This document shows positions 32,677 through 41,362 of a DNA stretch of 64,000 bases, piece by piece. The stretch lies in the NCBI GenBank assembly GCA_036782715.1, contig DAIPYN010000001.1, positions 62,001 through 126,000 of the forward strand, given 5' to 3'. The stretch's first letter is position 1; each line of letters starts with the position of its first letter. The notes below the pieces were generated by a model. It searched no databases, had not been told where the DNA came from, and worked only from the letters and a program-made list of their open reading frames with translations. The position numbers were made by a program, and so were the translations under genes. This stretch comes from UBA3478 sp036782715. GTDB lineage: Bacteria > Bacteroidota > Bacteroidia > Flavobacteriales > Flavobacteriaceae.

Positions 32677-34977
32677 ATGAAAAAACTAATTCACTTGTTT
32701 GCTGCGCTTGCCATGGTGTTTTCAATCCCCCTGGCAGCCCAAGAAGAGGCTCCACAGCGTGAGCCTGGTCACTACAATAATAATCGATTTAAGCAGTTGT
32801 ATGAAGAGTTTTCAACTCCAAATACCTATCGTTCGGCGAGCGGAGCTCCCGGTCCAGATTACTATCAGCAACGAGCTGATTACAAAATGGATATTACGTT
32901 AGATGATAAGAATGCCAGAATCTATGGTGAAGAAACCATCACCTATACGAATAATTCGCCAGACAATTTAGAGTTCCTGTGGGTGCAATTAGACCAAAAC
33001 GTAAGAGCGAAGGATTCAAAGTCTCCACTTAGAAATGGGAGCGGAGTAAATCTTGCTTATACGGCTGGTAATTTTGCCCAATCATTTATGGGTGAACCCT
33101 TTGATGGCGGATTTAACATTGAATGGGTAAAAGATAGTAGAGGTAACTTACCGTACACCATCAACCAAACGATGATGCGTATTGACTTAGCGACTCCACT
33201 TCTAAGTGGTCAGAGCTATAGTTTTAGTATCAAATGGTGGTACAATATTCCTGATCATACGGTGAATAGAGCAAGATCGGGTTACGAGTATTTTGCTGAA
33301 GATGGCAACCGCGCCTACGTAATCGCTCAATTCTTCCCAAGAATGGCTGTCTACAGCGACGTTGAAGGTTGGCAAAACCATCAATTTTGGGGTAGTGGTG
33401 AATTCGCACTTCCTTTCGGAGATTACGAGGTAAATATTACTGTGCCTAAAGACCATGTGTTAGACGCTACCGGTGAATTACAAAATAGAAAACAGGTATT
33501 CTCTAAAGAGATGATGAAACGATACGAGCAGGCTAAAAAGTCATACGATGAGCCTGTAATGATTGTTACTCAAGAAGAAGCAGAGGCAGCTGAAAAAGGG
33601 TTTGCTGAGAAAACGAAGACTTGGAAATTTATCGCTAGAAATGTACGAGACTATGGATTTGCCACTTCTCGCAAGTTCATTTGGGATATGATGGCGGTGA
33701 AAATTGGTAACAAAGACGTTATGGCGGTTTCTCTTTATCCAAAAGAAGGAAATCCACTTTGGGAGGAATGGTCAACTCGTGCTGTTGCTTCTACATTGAA
33801 ATCCTATTCGAAATTCACTTTTGATTATCCCTATCACAAGGCAATCTCTGTTCATGCAAAGAATCAAGGAATGGAGTACCCGATGATTTGTTGGAACTAC
33901 GGACGTCCGAATAAAGACGGAACGTACTCAGATCGAACCAAATTCGGAATGATGAGTGTAATTATTCACGAGGTTGGTCACAATTTTTTCCCGATGATTG
34001 TAAACTCTGATGAGCGTCAGTGGGGATGGATGGACGAAGGTCTAGATACTTTTATGCAATACCTTGCCGAACAGGAGTTTGGAGAGGCTTACCCTGCTGC
34101 TATTGAAGGGTTAGATAAGTATCCTTCACGCAGAGGTGCGCCTTCAGCAATTGTTCCTTATATGTCTGGTGATCAAAGTTATATCGCACCTATCATGTCA
34201 AATCCTGAAAATGTTTATCAGTTAGGGCCTAATGCCTACGCTAAGCCGGCAACTGCACTAAATATTTTACGCGAAACAGTAATGGGAAGAGAATTATTCG
34301 ATCACGCATTTAAAACGTATTCGCAGCGATGGATGTTTAAGCACCCAACACCAGAAGATTTCTTCAGAACGATGGAGGATGCTTCTGCAGTGGATCTAGA
34401 CTGGTTCTGGAGATCTTGGTTCTACACAACAGATTATGTAGACATCGGAGTGGGAGAAGTGAAGAGCTACTATGTATCAAATGAGCCAACCCCAGAGATG
34501 AAAGAGTACATGGCTGCAAATGGTTTAACTGAGGCAGATCTTCCTCCGCTAGTGTATCTAGCTGATTTAAATGCTGAAGATGTTGATCCGAACTTAGCAG
34601 CAGCTGTACCGTCTGAAACCTCTACAACTCTTAAGGAGTTTATGATGGATAACATGACTGAGTCAGAGCGTGCTGAGGTAAAAGAGCCCAAGTACTTTTA
34701 TGAGATTTCTTTTGAGAAACCGGGAGGTATCCCAATGCCACTGATCGTTGAGTACACCTACGAAGATGGAAGCTCTGAGACGGTGACCTATCCGCCTGAA
34801 ATTTGGAGAAAGAACGATGCTAAGGTAAAGCGTGTGATCTCATCAGACAAAAAGCTTACAGGGATTGTCATTGATCCTAAAGCAGAAACGGCTGATATTG
34901 ATACCGCAAACAATTCCTGGCCTAAAAAAGAGGAAGGATCTGAATTTGATGCTTTAAAAGCGCAAATCAAAGGATAA
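32677..34977 (+). CDS. secreted M1-family zinc metallopeptidase
   Basis: This 766-residue gluzincin has a signal peptide (about 1-22, SIPLAAQ), an N-terminal beta saddle (about 60-270) and a thermolysin-like catalytic domain. The zinc site is H431-E432-V-G-H435 with the third ligand Glu454 in WMDEG, exactly the HExxH-x18-E spacing of family M1. GMEYPMICW stands where other M1 enzymes have GAMEN, so exopeptidase specificity is uncertain. Asp/Glu-rich linker and a beta domain follow; no type IX sorting domain is evident at the C-terminus. It is probably periplasmic or outer-membrane associated. A strong terminator follows. Confidence 0.9.
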   Translation: MKKLIHLFAALAMVFSIPLAAQEEAPQREPGHYNNNRFKQLYEEFSTPNTYRSASGAPGPDYYQQRADYKMDITLDDKNARIYGEETITYTNNSPDNLEFLWVQLDQNVRAKDSKSPLRNGSGVNLAYTAGNFAQSFMGEPFDGGFNIEWVKDSRGNLPYTINQTMMRIDLATPLLSGQSYSFSIKWWYNIPDHTVNRARSGYEYFAEDGNRAYVIAQFFPRMAVYSDVEGWQNHQFWGSGEFALPFGDYEVNITVPKDHVLDATGELQNRKQVFSKEMMKRYEQAKKSYDEPVMIVTQEEAEAAEKGFAEKTKTWKFIARNVRDYGFATSRKFIWDMMAVKIGNKDVMAVSLYPKEGNPLWEEWSTRAVASTLKSYSKFTFDYPYHKAISVHAKNQGMEYPMICWNYGRPNKDGTYSDRTKFGMMSVIIHEVGHNFFPMIVNSDERQWGWMDEGLDTFMQYLAEQEFGEAYPAAIEGLDKYPSRRGAPSAIVPYMSGDQSYIAPIMSNPENVYQLGPNAYAKPATALNILRETVMGRELFDHAFKTYSQRWMFKHPTPEDFFRTMEDASAVDLDWFWRSWFYTTDYVDIGVGEVKSYYVSNEPTPEMKEYMAANGLTEADLPPLVYLADLNAEDVDPNLAAAVPSETSTTLKEFMMDNMTESERAEVKEPKYFYEISFEKPGGIPMPLIVEYTYEDGSSETVTYPPEIWRKNDAKVKRVISSDKKLTGIVIDPKAETADIDTANNSWPKKEEGSEFDALKAQIKG

Positions 34978-34997
34978 TTTCTTTTACTCAAAATTCT

Positions 34998-35029
34998 AAA
35001 CCCGCAGTGAAACCGCTGCGGGTTTTTTT
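34998..35029 (+). terminator. terminator of the M1 peptidase unit
   Basis: A 12-bp stem (AAACCCGCAGTG/CGCTGCGGGTTT with one G-T pair, loop AAAC) is followed by a T-run. It directly abuts the tatA promoter element. Confidence 0.88.
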
Positions 35030-35036
35030 ATATTTG
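35029..35036 (+). promoter_or_regulatory. -7 promoter element for tatA
   Basis: TATATTTG matches TAnnTTTG and ends 5 nt before the tatA ATG, predicting a leaderless mRNA. Its first T is the last base of the upstream terminator's T-run. Confidence 0.5.
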
Positions 35037-35041
35037 TATTC

Positions 35042-35314
35042 ATGCATTCTCTCTTTATTAGCGGCGCAGAAATATTCTTCATACTCTTTATGGTGGTGAT
35101 CATTTTTGGTACAGATCGCTTGCCAGAAATTGTACGGGGCCTAGCTAAAGGAATGCGCCAACTAAAAGATGCAGCTGACGATGTTAAGCGTGAAATTCAG
35201 AAGTCTGCAGATAAAAGTGGTATAGACACTTCCATAGCCGATGATCTTAAAAAGAGTGCAGATCAAGTAAAAAAGTCGGTAGAAGAAGTGACGGGTACTA
35301 TTAAACGTCAGTAA
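35042..35314 (+). CDS. tatA: Sec-independent protein translocase subunit TatA/TatE
   Basis: This 90-residue subunit forms the pore-like assemblies that let folded, twin-arginine proteins cross the inner membrane. It has a short N-terminal membrane helix (about 6-22, AEIFFILFMVVIIFGTDRLP), the conserved FG hinge and an amphipathic helix (EIVRGLAKGMRQLKDA), then a charged tail. tatC is not in the window. The M15 peptidase at 29372-30130 is a likely client. Its stop codon lies 1 nt from that of the O-methyltransferase on the other strand. Confidence 0.93.
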   Translation: MHSLFISGAEIFFILFMVVIIFGTDRLPEIVRGLAKGMRQLKDAADDVKREIQKSADKSGIDTSIADDLKKSADQVKKSVEEVTGTIKRQ

Positions 35315-35315
35315 G

Positions 35316-35957
35316 TTATAGGTATCGGGCTACACTTAATCCGTCTCTTATAGGTAAAATGAGGTGCTCGAAACGGTCGTCTTCAGTTAATCTTTGATTA
35401 TAGGTCAACAATGCTTTGGTAGCTTTATCGCCTTTTTGAAGCGGTTCTACTACTTTACCACTCCACAAAATGTTATCAGATACTACAAGACACCCTTTGC
35501 TTAGCTTAGGAATTACTGCATCTAGGTATTCGTTGTAATCGGCTTTTTTAGCGTCAATAAAGACTAAATCAAACTGATCTTTCAGAGTAGGTATGATTTC
35601 TAAGGCATCACCGACGATAGGTTGGATACTTTTATAATAAGGGCTTAATTTCCAATACTTCTGTTGTAGCCAAGCCAATTCCTCATTCACTTCAATAGTA
35701 GTGATGGTTCCTTGATCGCTTAACCCCTCTGCAAGACATAGTGCTGAATATCCTGTGTAAGTACCCAGTTCAAGAATACGATTGGGTCGAACTAATTTGC
35801 TTAAAAAAGAAAGTAGCCTACCTTGGTAATGACCCGAAATCATTCTTGGTTGAATTACTTTCTGATGCGTTTCATGGCTTAGGTTTTTGAGATAGGTTGG
35901 TTCGACCTCTATATGCTGGTCTAAATAAGATTCTAAAGCCTCTGAAAAGAAGTGCAT
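35316..35957 (-). CDS. class I SAM O-methyltransferase (COMT-like)
   Basis: This 213-residue cation-dependent O-methyltransferase resembles YrrM and caffeoyl-CoA/catechol types. Motifs: ILELGTYTGYSALCLAEGL (motif I, near 60-78), TTIEVNEE, FDLVFIDAKKADYNEYLD (metal Asp, near 135) and VVSDNILWSGKV. The substrate is unknown; catechols or hydroxylated small molecules are likely. I chose ATG 35957 (MHFFSEALESYLDQH); longer readings run into the divergent kynU gene. It converges on tatA with 1 nt between stop codons. Confidence 0.87.
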   Translation of the reverse strand: MHFFSEALESYLDQHIEVEPTYLKNLSHETHQKVIQPRMISGHYQGRLLSFLSKLVRPNRILELGTYTGYSALCLAEGLSDQGTITTIEVNEELAWLQQKYWKLSPYYKSIQPIVGDALEIIPTLKDQFDLVFIDAKKADYNEYLDAVIPKLSKGCLVVSDNILWSGKVVEPLQKGDKATKALLTYNQRLTEDDRFEHLILPIRDGLSVARYL

Positions 35958-35983
35958 CGCTCTATTTTTAAGTAAATTTAGGG

Positions 35984-35991
35984 CAAAAATA
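35984..35991 (-). promoter_or_regulatory. -7 promoter element for the O-methyltransferase
   Basis: TATTTTTG on the minus strand matches TAnnTTTG, 26 nt before the ATG at 35957 and just 5 nt from the kynU start on the other strand. Confidence 0.4.
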
Positions 35992-35996
35992 AGGCT

Positions 35997-37274
35997 ATGT
36001 TTCAAAGTTCTCTTCAATTCGCTAAAGACCTTGACGCTAATGATTCGCTCGCGAGCTATCGCGATCAATTTCATTTTCCGAAAACAGCTAAAGGAGAGAA
36101 GAAATTATACTTTACCGGGAACTCCTTAGGGTTGCAGCCCTTGAATGCTAAAAACCGTATTGGTCGAATACTAGACGAGTGGGCAGAATATGCGGTAGAT
36201 GGTCACTTTTATTCTGAACATCCTTGGTGGGACTATCACGAAAGAATGGTACCTAAATTGGCCAAGGTCGTTGGTGCAAAGCCTAGTGAAGTTACAATCA
36301 TGAATACCTTGACGGCCAATCTTCATTTACTCATGGTTTCTTTTTACCGCCCGACTTCTTCGCGTTACGCCATCTTGTGTGAAGAAAAAGCATTCCCTTC
36401 TGATCAATATTTGATGAAATCTCAATTGAAGTTTCACGGATTTGATTTTGAAAGTGCACTCATTGAAGTTTCGGGTAACGGATCGGCTCCAACCACCGAG
36501 GATTTCGTAAAGGCTATTGAAGAAAATAAAGATAGAGTTGCGCTTATACTTTTGGGTGGAGTAAATTATTACACAGCTGGAGTTCTTGATATTGAGACGA
36601 TCACTAGAGTTGCTCGGTCATATGGTATTACGATCGGATGGGATCTAGCCCACGCAGCAGGTAACATTTCATTAAAATTACATGATTGGGGAGTAGATTT
36701 TGCGGCGTGGTGTAGTTATAAGTACATGAATGCTGGGCCTGGTAGCTTATCGGGTGTATTTATTCATAAACGCCATCATAACCAGTCTTCAATTCCTCGA
36801 TTCGAAGGTTGGTGGGGTGTAGATAAATCAGAGCGTTTTCAAATGAATGACTCCTTTAAGCCAGCGGTTGGAGCAGAGGCTTGGCAGTTGTCTAACCTGC
36901 CCATTTTAGCTTTAGCACCCTACGATGCTTCTTTAGAGTTATTTGAAGAAGTAGGAATGGAGCGACTAACAGCAAAAAGCAAACAGCTTACAGACTATTT
37001 AGAATTTAAGATTAGAGAGATTGCTGAGCAGACGGGATATCCTCTCGAGATCATTACCCCTCAAAATAGAGGTGCCCAACTTTCTATCTTTATGCCTAAT
37101 AATGGACGAGCCATTTTCGATCATCTCTGTGAAAATGGAGTGGCACCCGATTGGAGAAATCCGAATGTGATTCGCGTTGCTCCGGTACCCTTATATAATT
37201 CTTTTGAAGATGTATATTTGTTTGCTGAGCGTTTCAAGGATGCAATCTACTCTACCGATAGTTCGGTAAAATAA
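35997..37274 (+). CDS. kynU: kynureninase
   Basis: This 425-residue PLP enzyme cleaves kynurenine or 3-hydroxykynurenine to (3-hydroxy)anthranilate and alanine. Signatures are LYFTGNSLGLQP (near 34-45), FPSDQYLMKSQL, GWDLAHAAGNI (near 218) and the PLP lysine in WCSYKYMNAGPGSL (near 238-251). PRFEGWWGVDK follows. Length is full. No other kynurenine-pathway gene is adjacent, so it may serve tryptophan breakdown or NAD synthesis with partners elsewhere. It overlaps the end of a lipoprotein gene by 28 nt. Confidence 0.95.
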   Translation: MFQSSLQFAKDLDANDSLASYRDQFHFPKTAKGEKKLYFTGNSLGLQPLNAKNRIGRILDEWAEYAVDGHFYSEHPWWDYHERMVPKLAKVVGAKPSEVTIMNTLTANLHLLMVSFYRPTSSRYAILCEEKAFPSDQYLMKSQLKFHGFDFESALIEVSGNGSAPTTEDFVKAIEENKDRVALILLGGVNYYTAGVLDIETITRVARSYGITIGWDLAHAAGNISLKLHDWGVDFAAWCSYKYMNAGPGSLSGVFIHKRHHNQSSIPRFEGWWGVDKSERFQMNDSFKPAVGAEAWQLSNLPILALAPYDASLELFEEVGMERLTAKSKQLTDYLEFKIREIAEQTGYPLEIITPQNRGAQLSIFMPNNGRAIFDHLCENGVAPDWRNPNVIRVAPVPLYNSFEDVYLFAERFKDAIYSTDSSVK

Positions 37275-37915
37275 AGAGCTCTGCTTGAATTCGGTCGTTC
37301 ATGTCTTTGGGCAATCAGTAAACCACCGAGGTTGAGATAATTCTTGCAAATCGATATAATGTTTGGATCTTCTCCATTGGCGCGTCTGAACACCCACTCT
37401 TTTACCTTATAATCTTTGTCTACGTAAAAATCATAGGCATCGCCTGGGGTGTATCCGCCCTCGTTCCCATAGACAATAGTTAATTTATTTAAGGTTTTTC
37501 TTTCACCCGGAGATTCGATATTTTCTGTGTAAGTGGCTGTAAAGTTATCTTGATCCCATACCAGTTGAAATGGTGCTAGGAGCCAATATTTATCATTGAT
37601 AAAACCTTTGTTAACCTCATTGGAAAGAGAATCCAGCTTTTTCCAATGGTACCTATAATCCCCCTCAGTACGCACAGCAGTTACTGAATCAACTTTAGGT
37701 TTCCAGATCCATTTGCGAGAAAAAGGTTCTCCGTTGGCTCGAGCCACATTCCAATTAAATACGATCTTTTCGATTTTTTCGAACTCAGAGAGCCCATGTG
37801 CTTCTGCAATACGGTCTGCTACCTTGTAAGCTTCTGACTTCTCGGTGGTTGAAGGGGTTTCTGAACAGCTATTCAGTAAACCTATAGCTGCTAAAGAAAG
37901 GAGTAACTTTTTCAT
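37247..37915 (-). CDS. putative lipoprotein, unknown function
   Basis: This 222-residue protein has a lipoprotein signal ending in LLNSC with Cys17 as lipidation site. The mature part is mainly beta and aromatic-rich (KIVFNWNVARANGEPF, YWLLAPFQLVWDQDNF, DAYDFYVDKDYKVKEWVFRR), like LolA/LppX-type lipid- or ligand-binding lipoproteins in general layout. I recall similar proteins in flavobacteria under DUF6503, but cannot confirm that. It is divergent from clpP across 76 nt and converges on kynU with a 28-nt overlap. Confidence 0.75.
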   Translation of the reverse strand: MKKLLLSLAAIGLLNSCSETPSTTEKSEAYKVADRIAEAHGLSEFEKIEKIVFNWNVARANGEPFSRKWIWKPKVDSVTAVRTEGDYRYHWKKLDSLSNEVNKGFINDKYWLLAPFQLVWDQDNFTATYTENIESPGERKTLNKLTIVYGNEGGYTPGDAYDFYVDKDYKVKEWVFRRANGEDPNIISICKNYLNLGGLLIAQRHERPNSSRALYFTELSVE

Positions 37916-37967
37916 ATTTCTTTTAGGCTAAAGGTAGGAAATGCTAGGCTAAAATTGCATTAGATGC

Positions 37968-37975
37968 TACCTTTG
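37968..37975 (+). promoter_or_regulatory. -7 promoter element for clpP
   Basis: TACCTTTG matches TAnnTTTG, 16 nt before the clpP ATG. No -33 element is clear. Confidence 0.5.
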
Positions 37976-37991
37976 TAAGTATCTAAAATTT

Positions 37992-38549
37992 ATGGCTATG
38001 GCTGCAACATCTAAGGTTCGTGACTTAATAGAACATTCGCTTTTAACCGATCGCAAGGTCTTTTTATGGGGAATGGTAGACGATCACAGTGCAAAACACG
38101 TGATTGATCGTTTGCTTTATCTGGATAGTCAGAGTCATGATGAAATTCAGTTGATCATCAATAGCCCTGGGGGTTATGTCACCTCTGGCTTTGCTATTTA
38201 TGATACCTTAAAAGCAATAAAAAGTCCTGTTTCGACCATTTGTTCGGGTCTAGCAGCTTCAATGGGTTCGATTCTATTGTCTGCTGGTGATAAGGGCCGT
38301 CGTTTTATACAGCCTCATGCAAGAGTTATGATTCATCAACCTAGTGGAGGCGCTCAGGGTCAAGCCTCTTCTATTGAGATACAAGCTCGAGAGATTATAA
38401 AAACCAAAGAGATTGGTGCTAGAATTCTTGCAGAGAATTGTGATCAGCCGATCGAAAAGGTGATGAAAGATTTTGACCGTGATTATTGGATGGATGCTGA
38501 AGAATCTACCCAGTACGGTATCGTTGATGGTGTGATTGATGCGATCTAA
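37992..38549 (+). CDS. clpP: ATP-dependent Clp protease proteolytic subunit, solitary short copy
   Basis: This 185-residue serine peptidase of the ClpP family has the triad Ser90 (GLAASMGS), His115 (RVMIHQPSGG) and Asp164 (DFDRDYWMD), all intact. INSPGGYVTSGFAIYD gives the substrate-binding strand. It is shorter than the housekeeping ClpP of about 195-225 residues and is not next to tig or clpX. It may therefore be a second ClpP rather than the main one; the rest of the genome would decide. Met3 could also be the start. It overlaps the photolyase end by 4 nt. Confidence 0.9.
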   Translation: MAMAATSKVRDLIEHSLLTDRKVFLWGMVDDHSAKHVIDRLLYLDSQSHDEIQLIINSPGGYVTSGFAIYDTLKAIKSPVSTICSGLAASMGSILLSAGDKGRRFIQPHARVMIHQPSGGAQGQASSIEIQAREIIKTKEIGARILAENCDQPIEKVMKDFDRDYWMDAEESTQYGIVDGVIDAI

Positions 38550-40093
38550 TAGGCATCTGGATTTCGAATTATCGCTTCTGCTCTTTTAATCTGCGCTTCT
38601 AATTCGTCTGGGTTCTTCTTTTCAAGTAGGCGATACATCATACCCATTCTAGGATTGTCCTTCAAAATATCTCGTTTCTTACTTAGGAAGTTCCAGTACA
38701 AGGAATTAAACGGACAAGATTGTTCGCCAGTCTTATCTTTGACCCGATAAGTACAGTTCTTACAGTAATTACTCATCTTGTTGATGTAGGCTCCACTGCT
38801 GATATAAGGTTTGGTCGCGATGATTCCTCCGTCAGCGAATTGCGACATTCCACGAGTATTCGTGATCTCCACCCAGTGTATCGCATCGATATAAACCCCC
38901 AAATACCAATCATCTAGTTGATCAGGATCTATTTCAGTGAGCAGCGCGTAGTTGCCTGTAACCATTAGGCGCTGTATGTGATGGGCATAGCTATGTTCTA
39001 GCGTTTGTTTGATAGACTCAGAAAGACACTTCATCTTGGTTTTTGAGGTCCAATAAAAGTCTGGGAGGTCTTGCTTGTGATTGAAGTAATTGAGCGTTTG
39101 ATAATTGGGCATCTCTTTCCAGTAAATACCTCGCATATATTCTCGCCACCCTAAAATTTGACGAACGAATCCCTCAATTTGTGAAAGCGAAATAGTATCG
39201 TCTTTATAATAAGTAGTGATAGCAGTATCAATAACTTCTCTCGGATGTATCAGCTTGGAGTTCAGTGCAAAGGATAGCCTTGAGTGAAAGAGATACGGTT
39301 TTCCAACGGCCATGGCATCTTGATAGGTGCCGAACCTTGATAATAAATGATCGCAGAAGTATTGTAGTATTTGTAATCCCTCTTTTCGGCTGGTTGGCCA
39401 AGGGAACTCCTCAGCATTAATGACCCCCAGTGTTTCAATCTTACTATCAAGAATATCTTGGTAAACCTCGGTGACGTCAGTTTTAAAATCTAACTCTTTT
39501 GGAATTTGGAGATTCGTATCAATACCTTTTCGATTTTCACTGTCGTAGTTCCATTTACCTCCTTCAGGCTTACCGTTAGGAAGCATTAAAATATGATGCT
39601 TTTTACGCATCATTCGATAAAACGACTCCATCAGGAGCTGTTTCTTGCCTTCGAAGTGTTTCGATAATTCTTCTCGAGAAGTTAGAAAGTGTTCGGTGTC
39701 AAAGGCTTCGATTTGAATTCCTTGCGATTCAAGCAGGCTGCAAATTTCTTTGAGCTCTTTATCTAAACGGTAGTTGTCGGGTAATTGGTATTCAAACTTT
39801 TCGATGGGGTGGGTTTGGCAGTATTCTAATATTCGAGTCTTAAGACTACGATCTCCAGATTGATTGATCTTTTGATAGTCTACCTGCGCACCAACCGTTT
39901 TTAGTGCACCTGCGAAATTTCGCATGCTCTGAAAGAAAGCTGTCACCTTCTGTATATGGTGGGTGATATTATTGCTTTCTTGATACATCTCGGCCATACA
40001 ATAGAGCGTATGAGTATCGACCTCTTTATACCAGCTGTGTCGGGCGTTTAATTGGTCGCCTAAGATCAATCGGAGTCTTTTTATTGCAGCCAT
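38546..40093 (-). CDS. FeS-type bacterial (6-4) photolyase (FeS-BCP/CryPro family)
   Basis: This 515-residue flavoprotein is expected to repair UV (6-4) photoproducts with blue light. The N-terminus LRLILGDQLNARHSWY is typical of the prokaryotic iron-sulfur cryptochrome/photolyase branch. Four Cys (356, 444, 447, 460; YCKNCTYR and QSCPFN) match the 4Fe-4S ligands of Agrobacterium PhrB (350, 438, 441, 454) with a constant offset of 6, so the cluster should be present. YAHHIQRLMVTGNYALL lies near the flavin and substrate site. It overlaps the end of the DASH gene by 13 nt and is the last gene of the light cluster. Confidence 0.93.
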   Translation of the reverse strand: MAAIKRLRLILGDQLNARHSWYKEVDTHTLYCMAEMYQESNNITHHIQKVTAFFQSMRNFAGALKTVGAQVDYQKINQSGDRSLKTRILEYCQTHPIEKFEYQLPDNYRLDKELKEICSLLESQGIQIEAFDTEHFLTSREELSKHFEGKKQLLMESFYRMMRKKHHILMLPNGKPEGGKWNYDSENRKGIDTNLQIPKELDFKTDVTEVYQDILDSKIETLGVINAEEFPWPTSRKEGLQILQYFCDHLLSRFGTYQDAMAVGKPYLFHSRLSFALNSKLIHPREVIDTAITTYYKDDTISLSQIEGFVRQILGWREYMRGIYWKEMPNYQTLNYFNHKQDLPDFYWTSKTKMKCLSESIKQTLEHSYAHHIQRLMVTGNYALLTEIDPDQLDDWYLGVYIDAIHWVEITNTRGMSQFADGGIIATKPYISSGAYINKMSNYCKNCTYRVKDKTGEQSCPFNSLYWNFLSKKRDILKDNPRMGMMYRLLEKKNPDELEAQIKRAEAIIRNPDAY

Positions 40094-41358
40094 AATCGTC
40101 TATAGTCGTTATTAGGATCGTACATCTCTGCTTGTCTTTGGGTATTAAATTTGCGATCTCTAGGGTCATTACCCACTCCGCTTACATAACACCAATTACC
40201 CCAATTGGCCGAGGCATCGTAATCGATAAGTTGAGCTTCGAAGTATTTAGCTCCCCAAATCCAGTTTTGCTTCAAGTTCTTTGCCCAATAACTAGCTACA
40301 TTTTGTCTCGCTCGGTTACTGATCCATCCCGTAGATTTTAATTCGATCATGGCCGCATTGACGAAATCATCTTTAGTTTTCCCATCGATCCACTTTTCAA
40401 AAAGGGTATTGTTTTCCCCCCACTCATAGGTGCGATTAAGAATTCCTTCAATTTTAAAGATGCGATCCTTGTGTTTGAAACTAATTAGCTTAAAATATTC
40501 TCTCCATAGCAGTTCGAAGAAGAGCCAATAGGTATCCTGATTGGCAACTACCGACGATTCAAATTCTTTTATCTCTGTATAAATAGATCGGGGAGAAAGA
40601 CATCCGAAAGCTAAATATGCTGAAAGCTTTGAGCTAAAGTCTAAGCCAATCAATCCGTTTCTTGTCTGTTTGTATTTAGCGAGGGCCTCAGTTTGCCAGA
40701 AATAATGATCTAACCGCTCCCAAGCGACGTCTTCTCCACCTTTAAAGGGATGTGCAGATCGATTATCAATGGTGTTATTTGAATAACCTAGTTCAGTTAA
40801 GGAAGGAATTTTGCTTGATTCCATCGATAAGCGATTGAATAAAGGATTTTCTGGCGCATCAAATGAGGTCTCAGGGGTATGGTATCGTTCTACCTTTTTT
40901 CTAAACACCGTAAAGACCTCTGGTAACTCCATTACATCGAACGGTAATTTCTGTAAAGGGTATAGTAGGTCTGAGTGGTCTTTGATCCATGTTACCTCGT
41001 TCTTTGCCTTTTTGATGGCCTTATCGATGAATCGCCGCTCGTTAGAGGTAGCAAAATCAATACTGTATAAGGATTCGATCGAATAGCGATCTATAAGGGT
41101 TGCAAGATGATCAGACCCTACCTGATCGATAATTAAAGGAATATTTAAGCGTTCTAGGTCAGCCTTGAGATTATGGAGTGATTCAAGTTCAAATTTTCTT
41201 GCAAAGTAGGATTTGTTAGGAAACGTCTTTGAGCCTATTTCAATCGATTGACGATCTAAAAAATAGTAAGCAAATAGACCTTTGTTTTTCATTGCTTTGA
41301 TGAGCAATGGATTATCCTTAATCCTTAATAATTGATTGACGATCAGTATACCATTCAT
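40081..41358 (-). CDS. DASH-type cryptochrome / deoxyribodipyrimidine photolyase
   Basis: This 425-residue flavoprotein has an N-terminal photolyase domain (about 1-130, LLRIKDNPLLIKA, LFAYYFLDRQSIE) and a C-terminal FAD domain (about 190-425: FSSKLSAYLAFGCLSPRSIY, FFELLWREYFKLI, GWISNRARQNVASYWAKNL, WGNWCYVSGVGNDPRDRKFN). These are DASH features; members repair cyclobutane dimers in single-stranded or looped DNA and may also sense light. I chose ATG 41358 (MNGILIVNQLLRI) because earlier starts fall within the DUF2256 gene. The stop of that gene lies 4 nt upstream. Confidence 0.92.
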   Translation of the reverse strand: MNGILIVNQLLRIKDNPLLIKAMKNKGLFAYYFLDRQSIEIGSKTFPNKSYFARKFELESLHNLKADLERLNIPLIIDQVGSDHLATLIDRYSIESLYSIDFATSNERRFIDKAIKKAKNEVTWIKDHSDLLYPLQKLPFDVMELPEVFTVFRKKVERYHTPETSFDAPENPLFNRLSMESSKIPSLTELGYSNNTIDNRSAHPFKGGEDVAWERLDHYFWQTEALAKYKQTRNGLIGLDFSSKLSAYLAFGCLSPRSIYTEIKEFESSVVANQDTYWLFFELLWREYFKLISFKHKDRIFKIEGILNRTYEWGENNTLFEKWIDGKTKDDFVNAAMIELKSTGWISNRARQNVASYWAKNLKQNWIWGAKYFEAQLIDYDASANWGNWCYVSGVGNDPRDRKFNTQRQAEMYDPNNDYRRLWLQ

Positions 41359-41362
41359 AGAA

